Shown one piece after another: positions 1-9,455 of a DNA stretch of 48,605 bases. A model generated the notes under the pieces. The model was not told where the DNA came from, made no database searches, and was given only the letters and a program-made list of their open reading frames with translations. This stretch comes from an uncultured bacterium (GTDB lineage Bacteria; Planctomycetota; UBA1135; GCA-002686595): NCBI GenBank assembly GCA_905480285.1, contig CAJQPT010000288.1, forward strand, positions 1 to 48,605, read 5' to 3'. Each line of letters begins with the position of its first letter. Position 1 is the first letter of the stretch. The translations under genes and the position numbers were made by a program.

Positions 1-2
1 CG

Positions 3-101
3 CTCACAGGCCCATTGGAGCTGGCGGATGTCCTGAGAGAGGCGTCCGGGATGTCGACGGAGCCCGTCGCCCCTGCAAGGAGCGAAGACCGGGGCCCATG
101 A
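3..101 (+). CDS. Possible C-terminal end of a gene entering from the left edge
   Basis: Reading in the third frame from the window edge gives about 32 codons that end in TGA at 99-101 and begin LTGPLELADVLREASG. The stretch reads more like a real protein end (aliphatic helix, then a Pro/Ala/Glu tail) than the other two plus frames here. No domain can be named from so little. It could equally be non-coding, so confidence is low. Confidence 0.3.
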   Translation, partial: LTGPLELADVLREASGMSTEPVAPARSEDRGP

Positions 102-430
102 GTGAGCCCACTCGAGGCCCGCCAGCCCCCCCCTGGCCAGCCCAGGGCGGACCCATCCCCGACATCAGCCTCAGCACCTCGCGGCGATCGCCTTGGCCCA
201 GCGAGACCTTTCGGAGTTGACCGAGAGCAGGGGCCCCAGCGCGCCACATGACGCGACTCAGCCAGAGGAATAGTGCTAGGCAAGGGGGGGCGTGACACTC
301 CTGGGTGATGATCACAGCGCAGCGAGCAGGAATAGCGGGTTTACACTTACCCGGATGGATAAGAACCAGATACATCTGAATGTGCAGCGGCGGATGGCCA
401 AACCCACCGCTGCCCGCCCCCTGCGCTCCC
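102..430. other. Spacer of about 330 bases without a convincing gene
   Basis: I see no protein-like frame here. The part at about 265-385 is clearly richer in A and T than its surroundings (for example GGTTTACACTTACC and GGATAAGAACCAGATACATC). This may be the promoter area of the small exported-protein gene starting at 431, but no well-spaced -35/-10 pair is evident. Confidence 0.4.
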
Positions 431-760
431 ATGAAGCTCCTCGCTCTCCTCCTGACCTTCGCCCTCGCGAGCGCAGCGGCCCTGTGGTGCCCCACCGTGA
501 CCCTCACCCTCCCGCTCGGGGAGGGTCCTGAGCCCGCGGGACACGAGACGGCCGCGCCCGACTTCGGGAGCAAAGAGGCCGCCCGTCCGGTGGGTCTCTC
601 GCAGACGCCGCTGCTGGTCATCACCCCCGCCGCGAAGAGTGTGGAAGGACACCAGCGGCCTGAACCGACCTCGGGCGGAGCCTCCGAGCAAGGGGAGCAT
701 AGGCTCGAGCCGGCCGGCATCGCCCCGCCGATGCTGAGCCGCTCCGGGCCTACGCCCTGA
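431..760 (+). CDS. Small putative exported protein of unknown function
   Basis: This 109-residue frame starts MKLLALLLTFALASAAALW, a basic residue followed by a hydrophobic run that looks like a signal peptide or N-terminal anchor. The rest is rich in Pro, Glu, Gly and Ser, with no recognisable domain and a single Cys just after the hydrophobic segment. Third codon positions are mostly G or C, as in the convincing genes of the window, which favours real coding. An upstream extension to 380 is possible but would bury the signal peptide, so I chose the ATG at 431. No Shine-Dalgarno sequence is visible. I do not recognise the family; a chance open frame in high-G+C DNA remains possible. Confidence 0.5.
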   Translation: MKLLALLLTFALASAAALWCPTVTLTLPLGEGPEPAGHETAAPDFGSKEAARPVGLSQTPLLVITPAAKSVEGHQRPEPTSGGASEQGEHRLEPAGIAPPMLSRSGPTP

Positions 761-1155
761 CCCGGTGGAGCCCGGGATCCAAGATCCTGGGCCAAGAGGT
801 GCGACGCGGACCGTCCAGCGCCGCCAGGCCTCTCGGGATCCCCGCGGCCCGCTCCCGTCCGCCAGACCCCTTCAATAGGGCCTGAACGGACGGATCCCTG
901 GAAGCGGGAGGCGCTAGGAAGCTGGCCCCCGACCCTGGCGATTGAGGAGCGAGCGCGGGCGCCAGCCGCTGCCGATCCTCCGGGGATCCCGGCCCTCGGA
1001 CCGAAGTGCCCCACTGACCCGAGCGGAACCCACACGGCGTGGAGCGCGGCTTCACCGGCGAGCAGCGTCGCCCCGACGTCCAGCGGACCCAAGCTCTCCG
1101 TTGGGAAGCTCGAGGCGATTGGGGCAGCGCCGGGATCAGCCCCACCCGGGAACGG
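761..1155. other. Spacer of about 395 bases, nothing recognised
   Basis: Open frames exist on both strands, as expected at this G+C, but all translate to Arg/Pro/Gly/Ser-rich sequence without hydrophobic pattern or domain. I see no repeat or strong hairpin. Confidence 0.4.
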
Positions 1156-1527
1156 ATGGCGCCCCAAGACACCACCTGCTATCCCCTCTTCGCACTCACC
1201 TGCGCGCTGACCCTCGGCGCCTTGTACCTGTCGGCGCGCCGGGGCGCGCTCGGGACCCTTGGCTTCCTGGCGCTCCCCATCTGCACGCTGTGGATCGGTA
1301 CGACAGTCGCTCCCGACCTGGCTCACTGCGCATGGCAGCGCATGCCCTCCCCCCTCCTGGATGAGGCCCTTGCCGACGCGGAGCCCGCCGGGATGCTTCC
1401 CCTGGGCTCGATTCCCTCCTCCGTTGCCTGCGTCCTCGGACACGTCCTCCCCAAGGCCGCCCGGAGGCCGCCCGGACCCTGCGCGCCGGCGGTGGAGCAG
1501 GACGAGCCGGATGCAGACCGCGCCTGA
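1156..1527 (+). CDS. Small putative membrane protein, unknown function
   Basis: The frame gives 123 residues beginning MAPQDTTCYPLFAL. Two hydrophobic stretches, at about residues 8-24 and 29-46 and separated by a short basic loop (SARRG), look like a transmembrane hairpin. A Pro/Ala-rich tail with five Cys in the whole protein follows. I chose the ATG at 1156 because an upstream start near 1039 adds only Arg-rich sequence. It runs towards dnaK on the opposite strand, with a strong hairpin between the two. The family is not recognised, and coding is likely rather than certain. Confidence 0.45.
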   Translation: MAPQDTTCYPLFALTCALTLGALYLSARRGALGTLGFLALPICTLWIGTTVAPDLAHCAWQRMPSPLLDEALADAEPAGMLPLGSIPSSVACVLGHVLPKAARRPPGPCAPAVEQDEPDADRA

Positions 1528-1598
1528 CTCCGGCACCGCGGGCCTCCCGGAGGCCTGCCCCCCAGGGGTGGGGACCGTGGGGCGTGGGGAACCTGAGC

Positions 1599-1635
1599 GA
1601 GCCCCGGCTCCGGCAGTTCGCCGGAGCCGGGGCTC
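1599..1635. terminator. Strong hairpin between convergent genes, downstream of dnaK
   Basis: A perfect 16-bp inverted repeat (arms 1599-1614 and 1620-1635) encloses the 5-base loop AGTTC. It lies 47 bases beyond the dnaK stop and also downstream of the plus-strand gene ending at 1527, so it could serve both. No T-run follows on either strand, so it is either a U-poor terminator or an mRNA 3'-end stabiliser. Confidence 0.65.
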
Positions 1636-1682
1636 GTTCGTGGCGGGCCTTCACCCGACCTGCGTCGAGCCGACCCGCGGCC

Positions 1683-3596
<1,914 letters not shown>

Positions 3597-3934
3597 GCTC
3601 TTGTTCTTCCGTGGGGTCTGACGCGCGGATCGGCCAGCCCCGATGGGGTCTCCTTACTCCGAGCCCTCCGAGGAACAACTCGCGTGCCAACGGGTCACCA
3701 GGAGACGTTGGGAGCCTGGAAACCGCCCTGCCGCCCCCCTGAGCACCGATCCGCCCCGGGGTCTGCCAAAGCGGCACGTGCCCCATCGAGCCCTCTGCTG
3801 AAGTGGCACCTCCGCCCCCCTCCCCGGCGCGGGAGCGCTCTCCTGGCGTCCAGGACCCGCGGGGTCCCCGCCGAGCCCTGGAGGCTCCGGTGGTCAGAGC
3901 CCGCAGGTCTCCGTGGCGCCAGCCTCGGCCCAGC
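3597..3934. other. Spacer of 338 bases upstream of dnaK
   Basis: This region must hold the minus-strand dnaK promoter and the end of the preceding NHL-gene transcript. I see a short hairpin at 3853-3867 (GGACCC/GGGTCC arms, loop GCG) and a GGCACGTGCC palindrome at 3772-3781 that could be a regulatory site. A weak minus-strand TTGTTC/TAAGGA pair with a 16-base spacer lies near 3650-3680. There is no CIRCE element and no protein-like frame. Confidence 0.35.
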
Positions 3935-4972
3935 TCAGTCCTTCAGCCGCTCGAGCTTGCTGACCCGGCCATTCCGGTTCCAGTCCAGCACGTAGAGGTT
4001 CCCGTCCGCGTCCGCCCCGATCCCGTGGGGCGAGAGGAACTCACCGTCGACCCACTGATCCCGGGGCACCCCGTTCACCCCGCGCCGCGAGGGCTCGGGG
4101 TTGTCACCCAGGTGCGCCACCACGTAGCGCTCGCCCTTCTCGTCGAGGCCCAGCAAGGTCACTCGCCCCATGAGGTCCGCCACGGCGAGCACGTCGCCGG
4201 TGAACACACCGTTGCAAGGCCTGCGCAAGCCCGGAGTCTCAACCCTCACGAGGTTGCCATCCAGGTCAAAGCGCTGGAGCCGGTGGTTCTCTCGATCGCA
4301 GACCACGACGTAGGTCTTGTCACCCGCGCGCTCGATGATCATCCCGTGGGGGGTACGCATCTTGCCCGGCTCGGTCCCCGGACCACCGAAGGAGCCCTGG
4401 TACTCGCCGCTCGACGAGAATGAGTGGCACCAGCTCTGGCCGTAGCCGTCCCCCACGTAGATGTCTCCGTTCGGCGCCACGGCGATGCCCGTCGGACGGT
4501 ATTGGCCGGCGCCCGTGTAGACCCCCGAGGCTGCGGGGTATCCGCTCTTCCAGACCAGCTCCCCGTCGAGGGTCACCTTGGCGATCTCATGGCGACCGGT
4601 GTGCGAGAGGTAGCAGAACTCCCCTTCGCTCTCCTTGACGATGGTCATCCCGTGCAGGCCGCCCGCCCACTCCGAGCCCCAGGTGTCGACCACGTCACCG
4701 TTGGCGTCCGCCACCACCACGGCGTGCTTGGCGTCGGTGTTGAAGTACACGCGCCCCTTGGAGTCCACGGCCACGCAGCCGTGCGTGTTCCCCAGGACCA
4801 TGCCCTCCGGCAGCTTCAGCCAATCAGACACCCAACGATAGCGGTGCCCCTCCGGGCCGAGGATGACCGCGGCCGGCTCCGCGGTCTTGGCGAGGGCGTC
4901 GTCCTGGACCGGGCCGGGGGCGGCGGGGATGGAGAAGGCGAGGGGCGCGATGAGGGGCAGCAGGATCAGCAT
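3935..4972 (-). CDS. Exported NHL-repeat beta-propeller protein (6-bladed type)
   Basis: The protein has 345 residues. A hydrophobic signal peptide (MLILLPLIAPLAFSIPAAPG) is followed by repeated blades of the form 'G(I/C)AV(D/A)xxGxVY..D', for example CVAVDSKGRVYFNTD, GIAVAPNGDIYVGDG, HRLQRFDLDGNLV and GIGADADGNLYVLD near the C-terminus. This is the NHL/six-bladed propeller pattern also seen in peptidyl-hydroxyglycine lyases. A conserved-looking DREN(H)RLQ motif and several His residues could bind metal, but I cannot assign an enzymatic activity. The gene starts 33 bases after the stop of the upstream GTPase gene on the same strand, so it is probably the last gene of that operon. It is likely periplasmic. 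Confidence 0.85.
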   Translation of the reverse strand: MLILLPLIAPLAFSIPAAPGPVQDDALAKTAEPAAVILGPEGHRYRWVSDWLKLPEGMVLGNTHGCVAVDSKGRVYFNTDAKHAVVVADANGDVVDTWGSEWAGGLHGMTIVKESEGEFCYLSHTGRHEIAKVTLDGELVWKSGYPAASGVYTGAGQYRPTGIAVAPNGDIYVGDGYGQSWCHSFSSSGEYQGSFGGPGTEPGKMRTPHGMIIERAGDKTYVVVCDRENHRLQRFDLDGNLVRVETPGLRRPCNGVFTGDVLAVADLMGRVTLLGLDEKGERYVVAHLGDNPEPSRRGVNGVPRDQWVDGEFLSPHGIGADADGNLYVLDWNRNGRVSKLERLKD

Positions 4973-5005
4973 CGAAGTCGTTGGGGTCAGGAGTGAAGCG
5001 GCTGC

Positions 5006-6766
5006 TCATTCTCCGCCGTGCAGGCGACGCCGCCAAGCGCGGTCCGCCAACTCCACTCGCCGAAGGCCGCCCAGGAGGATCTCGAGCCGCTCCGACGGCT
5101 CCCCGATGGCCCGGCTGGCGGCGGCCCCGACGCGCTGCTCGATGTCACCACGGACCTGCGAGAGGAGCGCCGCGCTACGCCCCGCGAAGCGGGCGCGCAC
5201 CAGGACCCGTGCCCCGAAGAGCCAGGCGAGCGCGATGATCGTGGCGCTGACGAGGAAGTCGACTCCCACGTATTGCTCGGCGATGAAGCCCTCGACCGTC
5301 CGGTAGAGCACCCACCCGCCCAGCCCGAACACGGGCAGATCCACCAGGGCGCGAAGGGGCCTGGGGACGCCACGACGAGCCTCACGGGGCAGGTCCACGC
5401 GCAGCAAGCGATCCCATGCCTCATCCACGGCGCCGGCCGCGCAGGCTGAGAGTTCGCTCTCGGCGGGCGCGAGGCCGATCGCGGCCTCATCCACCGCGAG
5501 CTCGGCTGCCGCGACCCGCGCATCGACGAAGGCTGCCCGTTGCAGCTCCGCGAGCTCGCTGCCCCCAGGCAGGAGACCCGAGGTGGACTCGAAGGCGCGA
5601 TCGCGGACCGCGCCTTGCACCCGTGACGCGGCGATGCTCCCTGCCGCCAGCCCCGCGGCGAGCAGCGGGTTGCGCCGCGCGACCGCCGCGCCAGCCCCGA
5701 GGCCGAGGGTCCCGAGCCCTCCGACCCGCAGGGCATATCCGCCCGGGCCGTCCCAGACCTTGGCGGCGTCGTTCCAGAGCATTCGCGAGAGGTCCGCCTT
5801 GCGCTGATCGAGCCGCTCGTTGACCAGCGCCACGGTGCGACCGCACCACGCCGCGGCACCGGCCTCCAGGCCTTCCCGCAGGCGCTCCGCGGCCGCCTCG
5901 ACCTCCGGCCCCACCTCCGAGATCTCCGCCCCGATGCGCGCCACGTTGCCCACGGCATTCTGGCGCCGCACGCTCCCGAGGCGCTCCTCCGAGATCAGGT
6001 CGCCGAGGACTCGCCGGAGCTCCGGGAGGCCACCGGCGTCTGCCCCCTCCTTGCCGCGGCGTGCGCTCACCGAGAGGACGGGCGCCCCCTCCGCGCCCCA
6101 CCGGTCCGCTGCCAGCCCCCTCAGCTGAGCCCGCAGCTCCGCGTCCGCGGCTGCGTCGAGCTCATCCCTCCGGCCGAGGACGAAGATCATCCCGCGGCGA
6201 CCCGCGAAGAGATCCACGAAGGCGGCGGAGCTCAGCTCGGCCACCGACTGACGATGGGCCACGACGACGAGCACGTCCGAGCGGGCCGCGAGGGCACGCA
6301 CCACCTCTCGGTGACCGGTCTCGACGCTGTTGGTGTCCGGCGCGTCGACGAGGATCTGCCCCCGCCAGAAGGCCTCCACGCCGCCCCCGTCCCTGGGGTC
6401 GTAGGTCACCACCCGCGGCGGCTCTCCCGGGAGCCCTGTGAGGAGCTCCGAGATATCCGCGTCAGCCGGCCGGTAGATCACCGGCGCCGATGTCGTGGGT
6501 CGATCGACACCCTCCGTGGCGATGTCCCGCCCGACCAGCGCGTTCAAGAGGGTCGACTTGCCCGCCCCCGTTGAACCGACCAGACAGACCACCGCGGCTG
6601 AGCTGGCTCGCTCCAGCTGCTCCGCGAGGTCCTCCTCGAAGCCAGCGAGCTCCCCCGCTCGATCGGCGATGGCTCGCAGGGGCTCGATGGCCCGCAGGTC
6701 TCGCTGCAGCTCCTGGTGAAGGCGCCCGAGCTCACCTCGGGAGGCCTGCGATCGTTCATTCATCAT
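5006..6766 (-). CDS. Membrane-associated dynamin-like GTPase (second of a pair)
   Basis: This is a 586-residue GTP-binding protein. After a helical N-terminus it has a P-loop GSTGAGKS (residues 64-71), a G3-like motif DAPDTNS (from residue 141, with Asp where Gly of DxxG is expected) and a G4-like GRRD near residue 198 in place of NKxD. A long helical region follows, with a Gly/Ala-rich hydrophobic segment (near GGLGTLGLGAGAAV) and two transmembrane-like segments at about 476-492 and 500-523. This resembles dynamin-like or YfjP-type membrane GTPases. The start ATG (6766) overlaps the upstream stop as ATGA, so translation is coupled to the other GTPase; a second ATG follows immediately. A role in membrane remodelling or stress is inferred from the architecture only. 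Confidence 0.85.
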   Translation of the reverse strand: MMNERSQASRGELGRLHQELQRDLRAIEPLRAIADRAGELAGFEEDLAEQLERASSAAVVCLVGSTGAGKSTLLNALVGRDIATEGVDRPTTSAPVIYRPADADISELLTGLPGEPPRVVTYDPRDGGGVEAFWRGQILVDAPDTNSVETGHREVVRALAARSDVLVVVAHRQSVAELSSAAFVDLFAGRRGMIFVLGRRDELDAAADAELRAQLRGLAADRWGAEGAPVLSVSARRGKEGADAGGLPELRRVLGDLISEERLGSVRRQNAVGNVARIGAEISEVGPEVEAAAERLREGLEAGAAAWCGRTVALVNERLDQRKADLSRMLWNDAAKVWDGPGGYALRVGGLGTLGLGAGAAVARRNPLLAAGLAAGSIAASRVQGAVRDRAFESTSGLLPGGSELAELQRAAFVDARVAAAELAVDEAAIGLAPAESELSACAAGAVDEAWDRLLRVDLPREARRGVPRPLRALVDLPVFGLGGWVLYRTVEGFIAEQYVGVDFLVSATIIALAWLFGARVLVRARFAGRSAALLSQVRGDIEQRVGAAASRAIGEPSERLEILLGGLRRVELADRAWRRRLHGGE

Positions 6767-8694
6767 ATCGGTGACTCCTCGCCGCGCGCCGCCGCCTGGG
6801 CAGCCGGGTCGTTCAGGTCCCAGCTCCACGCCGCGGGCGCCGCCCACTCGTCGCAGGTGGAGCGCAACTCGGCCGCCTCGGCCTCGACGTTCTTGAAGAC
6901 GCCCGCCGCTGGCCCCAAGAGGCCAGCCAGCGCCGCCTCGGCGATTCGGGCCGCGCGCAGTTCCGTCCAACGCGAGCGGGCGGCCAAGGCCACCCCGGTG
7001 CCCAGGGTCCGGGAGAGGCGCTCCGCCAGGGCCGCCGCTGCCGCACCCCCGCCGGCCACGGCCACGTCGCTCCCCAGGCCGCCGGTGTGCACGATGAGCG
7101 CGCCGGCCACGCCCAGCGGCAGCAGGTGCACCACGTCGACCGCGAGCTGCAGGAAGGCCTCGGAGCCCTGACGGTCCAACTCCTCTCGAATGATCTCACG
7201 GCACGCTGCTCGGTGCTCCTCGAGCAGGCCAGGGTCGAGGGCCAGCGCAGCGGCCGCCCGGTCAAATGAGGCGCGGGCCGGGGAAACCGCTCCGGCCCCG
7301 GAGCCTCGCCCCGGCGCCGCGCCAAGCTCGACCTCGAGCGCCTCGACCGCCCGGGGTGGCAGGCCGCCGTCGCGCGCGAGCTCGCGCAGGCGGCGCTGGG
7401 CGGGCTCGAAGAATCCAGCCCAACGGCGCTCGAGCTCCACGCGCTCCACCTCGAGGAGGGTCCGCTCGGCGATGTCGTCGGCCGACGGCCCCTGCGCGCC
7501 GCCGGTCAGCTGCCGCCTGGCCCAGCGCAGCCCGCCAGCGAGCTGATCGCCGGTCCACCGTAGCCCTCGACGCAGCTCTCGTTGGACGAGCGTCGGCCGC
7601 TCATCCAGCACATCACGGAAGGCCTCCAGGAACGGGCCCATGGGCATCGCCTCCCTCGCCACCGCGCGACCGAGCGGGGTCGCCGACTCCAGCAGCGAGC
7701 CTCTCGCCTGCGCCACGGCGCCGATGGCCCGGCGACACTCGAGGCCCAGCTCCCCGAGGCCCTCCCTGAGGGCGGCCAGTGACGCCTCCATGGCTCGCGC
7801 CTTGAGATCGCCGCGGTCCCCCAGCGCGCGCAACCAGCCCGCGAGGGAGACGCCCGGGTCTCGCAGGTCGCGCGGCTCCAGCGGCGCCTCCCCCCGCGCG
7901 ACCCCAGGATCGAACGCGGCGGCGAAGATCGCCTCGGCCGCCTGTGCCAGATCCTCCTCGACCTTGCGGGCGTGGGCTGCGGTGGTCGCGTCGTCGATGG
8001 ACTCGTTGTAGACGAGCACCCAGGGCCGGCCGTGCTCGAGCCAGCCCGATAGAAACTCGATGACGTCGTGGTTCTGATAGGTGTGCCGGGTCACCACAAC
8101 CACCGCGACGTCTGCCACCTCGAGCAGGGCGTCGGTCACGGCACGGTTCTCCCGGAGCACGCTGTCGAAGTCGGGGGTGTCCACGAGCAGCAGGCCGTCC
8201 GGGAGCACGTCCGACTCCACGAGGAACAGCGCCGCCTCGGCACCGGGTTCGGCGGACTCCCTGGCCTCTTCCACGCCGCCGGCCCCGCAGGTCACCGGAC
8301 GGAGATCGAATCGCCGCATGGTGGGCTCGGCCTCGAGGGCCGCGCGCAGCGCTGGCGAGAGCGCCCCCACCAGCCGGCGCGTCGCCCCGCCCGTCGGCTC
8401 GGCTGGACTCAGGACCCTGGGCGCCGCGCCCTCGCCGGCCACCAGCGCGTTGAAGAGCGAGGACTTGCCCGCGTTGTTGGGTCCGACGATCCCCACCACC
8501 AGGTGCTCATGCCCACCGGCCGTCCTGGGGAGCAGATCTCGCTCCAGGCGCGAGCGTACGGCAGCCACGGCCTCTCCCCCCGGGCCACCGGGCGCCACGA
8601 GTTCGCCCAGCGCTCCATGAAGGTCACGGAGGCGCTGCGTGAGGGGACGCTGCGTGAGGGAAATCGGAGGCTGGGGGCGTGAAGCTTCAGGCAT
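6763..8694 (-). CDS. Dynamin-like GTPase (first of a pair)
   Basis: From the ATG at 8694 the product has 643 residues. It has a P-loop GPNNAGKSS (residues 71-79), a switch/G2 region with TGGATRR, a G3-like DTPDFDS from residue 172 (again Asp instead of Gly), and a divergent G4 around VYNESIDD (residue 230). A long helical body and a Gly/Ala-rich hydrophobic hairpin at about 519-556 follow. The frame stays open upstream to 8877, but that extension translates a tandem repeat and looks non-coding, so I prefer 8694. A TACTCT hexamer lies 13 bases upstream. It overlaps the next GTPase gene by 4 bases. The two share a layout but differ in sequence, as expected for hetero-oligomeric partners. Confidence 0.85.
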   Translation of the reverse strand: MPEASRPQPPISLTQRPLTQRLRDLHGALGELVAPGGPGGEAVAAVRSRLERDLLPRTAGGHEHLVVGIVGPNNAGKSSLFNALVAGEGAAPRVLSPAEPTGGATRRLVGALSPALRAALEAEPTMRRFDLRPVTCGAGGVEEARESAEPGAEAALFLVESDVLPDGLLLVDTPDFDSVLRENRAVTDALLEVADVAVVVVTRHTYQNHDVIEFLSGWLEHGRPWVLVYNESIDDATTAAHARKVEEDLAQAAEAIFAAAFDPGVARGEAPLEPRDLRDPGVSLAGWLRALGDRGDLKARAMEASLAALREGLGELGLECRRAIGAVAQARGSLLESATPLGRAVAREAMPMGPFLEAFRDVLDERPTLVQRELRRGLRWTGDQLAGGLRWARRQLTGGAQGPSADDIAERTLLEVERVELERRWAGFFEPAQRRLRELARDGGLPPRAVEALEVELGAAPGRGSGAGAVSPARASFDRAAAALALDPGLLEEHRAACREIIREELDRQGSEAFLQLAVDVVHLLPLGVAGALIVHTGGLGSDVAVAGGGAAAAALAERLSRTLGTGVALAARSRWTELRAARIAEAALAGLLGPAAGVFKNVEAEAAELRSTCDEWAAPAAWSWDLNDPAAQAAARGEESPI

Positions 8695-8807
8695 GGATCC
8701 GCCGGGGAGAGTAAGCGCCCCAGGACCTGTTCGGAAACGAGCCCCCCGCCTTCCACCAAAACGTCGGCTCTCGCCCTGGGCCCCGCCCCCTGGAGGGGGC
8801 CATGGCC

Positions 8808-8863
8808 GGCCTAGAGGATTCGGCCTAGAGGATTCGGCCCAGAGGATTCGGCCCAGAGGATTC
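8808..8863. repeat. Tandem repeat, four copies of a 14-bp unit
   Basis: Four head-to-tail copies of GGCCYAGAGGATTC (two with T and two with C at position 5) fill the spacer upstream of the GTPase operon. A degenerate continuation runs to about 8880. It lies 114-169 bases before the GTPase start codon. Confidence 0.9.
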
Positions 8864-8942
8864 AGCCCAGGGAACACTCAGAGGAATCAGCTCCGCGGGT
8901 TCCGCTCAGCGGGCCCAGCTCGACGGATTCCACCCTTCGGGT

Positions 8943-9455
8943 TCAACCCTCGGCGAGCTCACGAAAGGCGGCCGCCTGGCCGGGCCCCACCACCCAGCGG
9001 AGGGTCCCCGTCCCAGGCGAGAGGTCCGCCCATGAGGAGAGGTCCACGTCCACCCGCGCCACGGAGGCCGGAGCAAAGGCGAGCTGCGGGCCGCCGGTCA
9101 GGCGATGAATCCACTCGGAGAGTCCAGGCTGATGGGCCACCACCAACAGCCGGGTGGACTCGACCCGCGCCTTGCGCGCGGCGGCCGTCAGCGTCTGAGC
9201 GGAGGCAAGGTAGAGGTCGGGGACGAGCTCGATCTCGGCCCCCAAGCGCCCCTCGGCGCGAGCGCCCTCCGCCGTCATCCTGGCCCGCAACGCGTCAGAG
9301 CAGAGCAGCTGCCCCGGCTCCTGTCCGAGCCGTACGAGCATCGCGCCAAGCGCTTGGGCGCAGAGTTCACCGCGCGGCGTGAGCGGCCGACCGTGATCCC
9401 CGGAGGCCGACGTCATGGCGGCCTCGGCATGGCGCACGATGTACAGCGCCCTCAT
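8943..9455 (-). CDS. sixA: SixA-type phosphohistidine phosphatase
   Basis: This 170-residue histidine-phosphatase-superfamily protein begins MRALYIVRHAEAAM, with the catalytic RHxE/A phosphohistidine motif (RHAEA). The downstream RPLTPRG, LCSDALRARMTAEG and VVAHQPGLSEW motifs are those of SixA, which removes phosphate from histidine of phosphotransfer domains. The length fits the short SixA branch and there is no signal peptide, so it is cytoplasmic. The start ATG at 9455 overlaps the TGA of the UnbV/TPR gene as ATGA, so it is translationally coupled to that gene. Whether it acts on a two-component relay in this organism cannot be told, as no kinase lies nearby. Confidence 0.9.
   Translation of the reverse strand: MRALYIVRHAEAAMTSASGDHGRPLTPRGELCAQALGAMLVRLGQEPGQLLCSDALRARMTAEGARAEGRLGAEIELVPDLYLASAQTLTAAARKARVESTRLLVVAHQPGLSEWIHRLTGGPQLAFAPASVARVDVDLSSWADLSPGTGTLRWVVGPGQAAAFRELAEG

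Noticed and set aside
4-1536. Very long open frame on the minus strand (510 codons)
   Set aside because: The translation is Gly/Arg/Pro/Ala-rich without any domain or hydrophobic pattern, and lies opposite two more plausible plus-strand frames. Long chance frames are common at this G+C.
3597-3934. CIRCE or heat-shock promoter upstream of dnaK
   Set aside because: I searched for TTAGCACTC/GAGTGCTAA and sigma-32-like boxes and saw none.
8936-8949. GGGTTCAACCC, resembling a tRNA T-arm
   Set aside because: There is no acceptor stem, anticodon arm or D-arm around it; it is the end of sixA and the edge of a repeat region.
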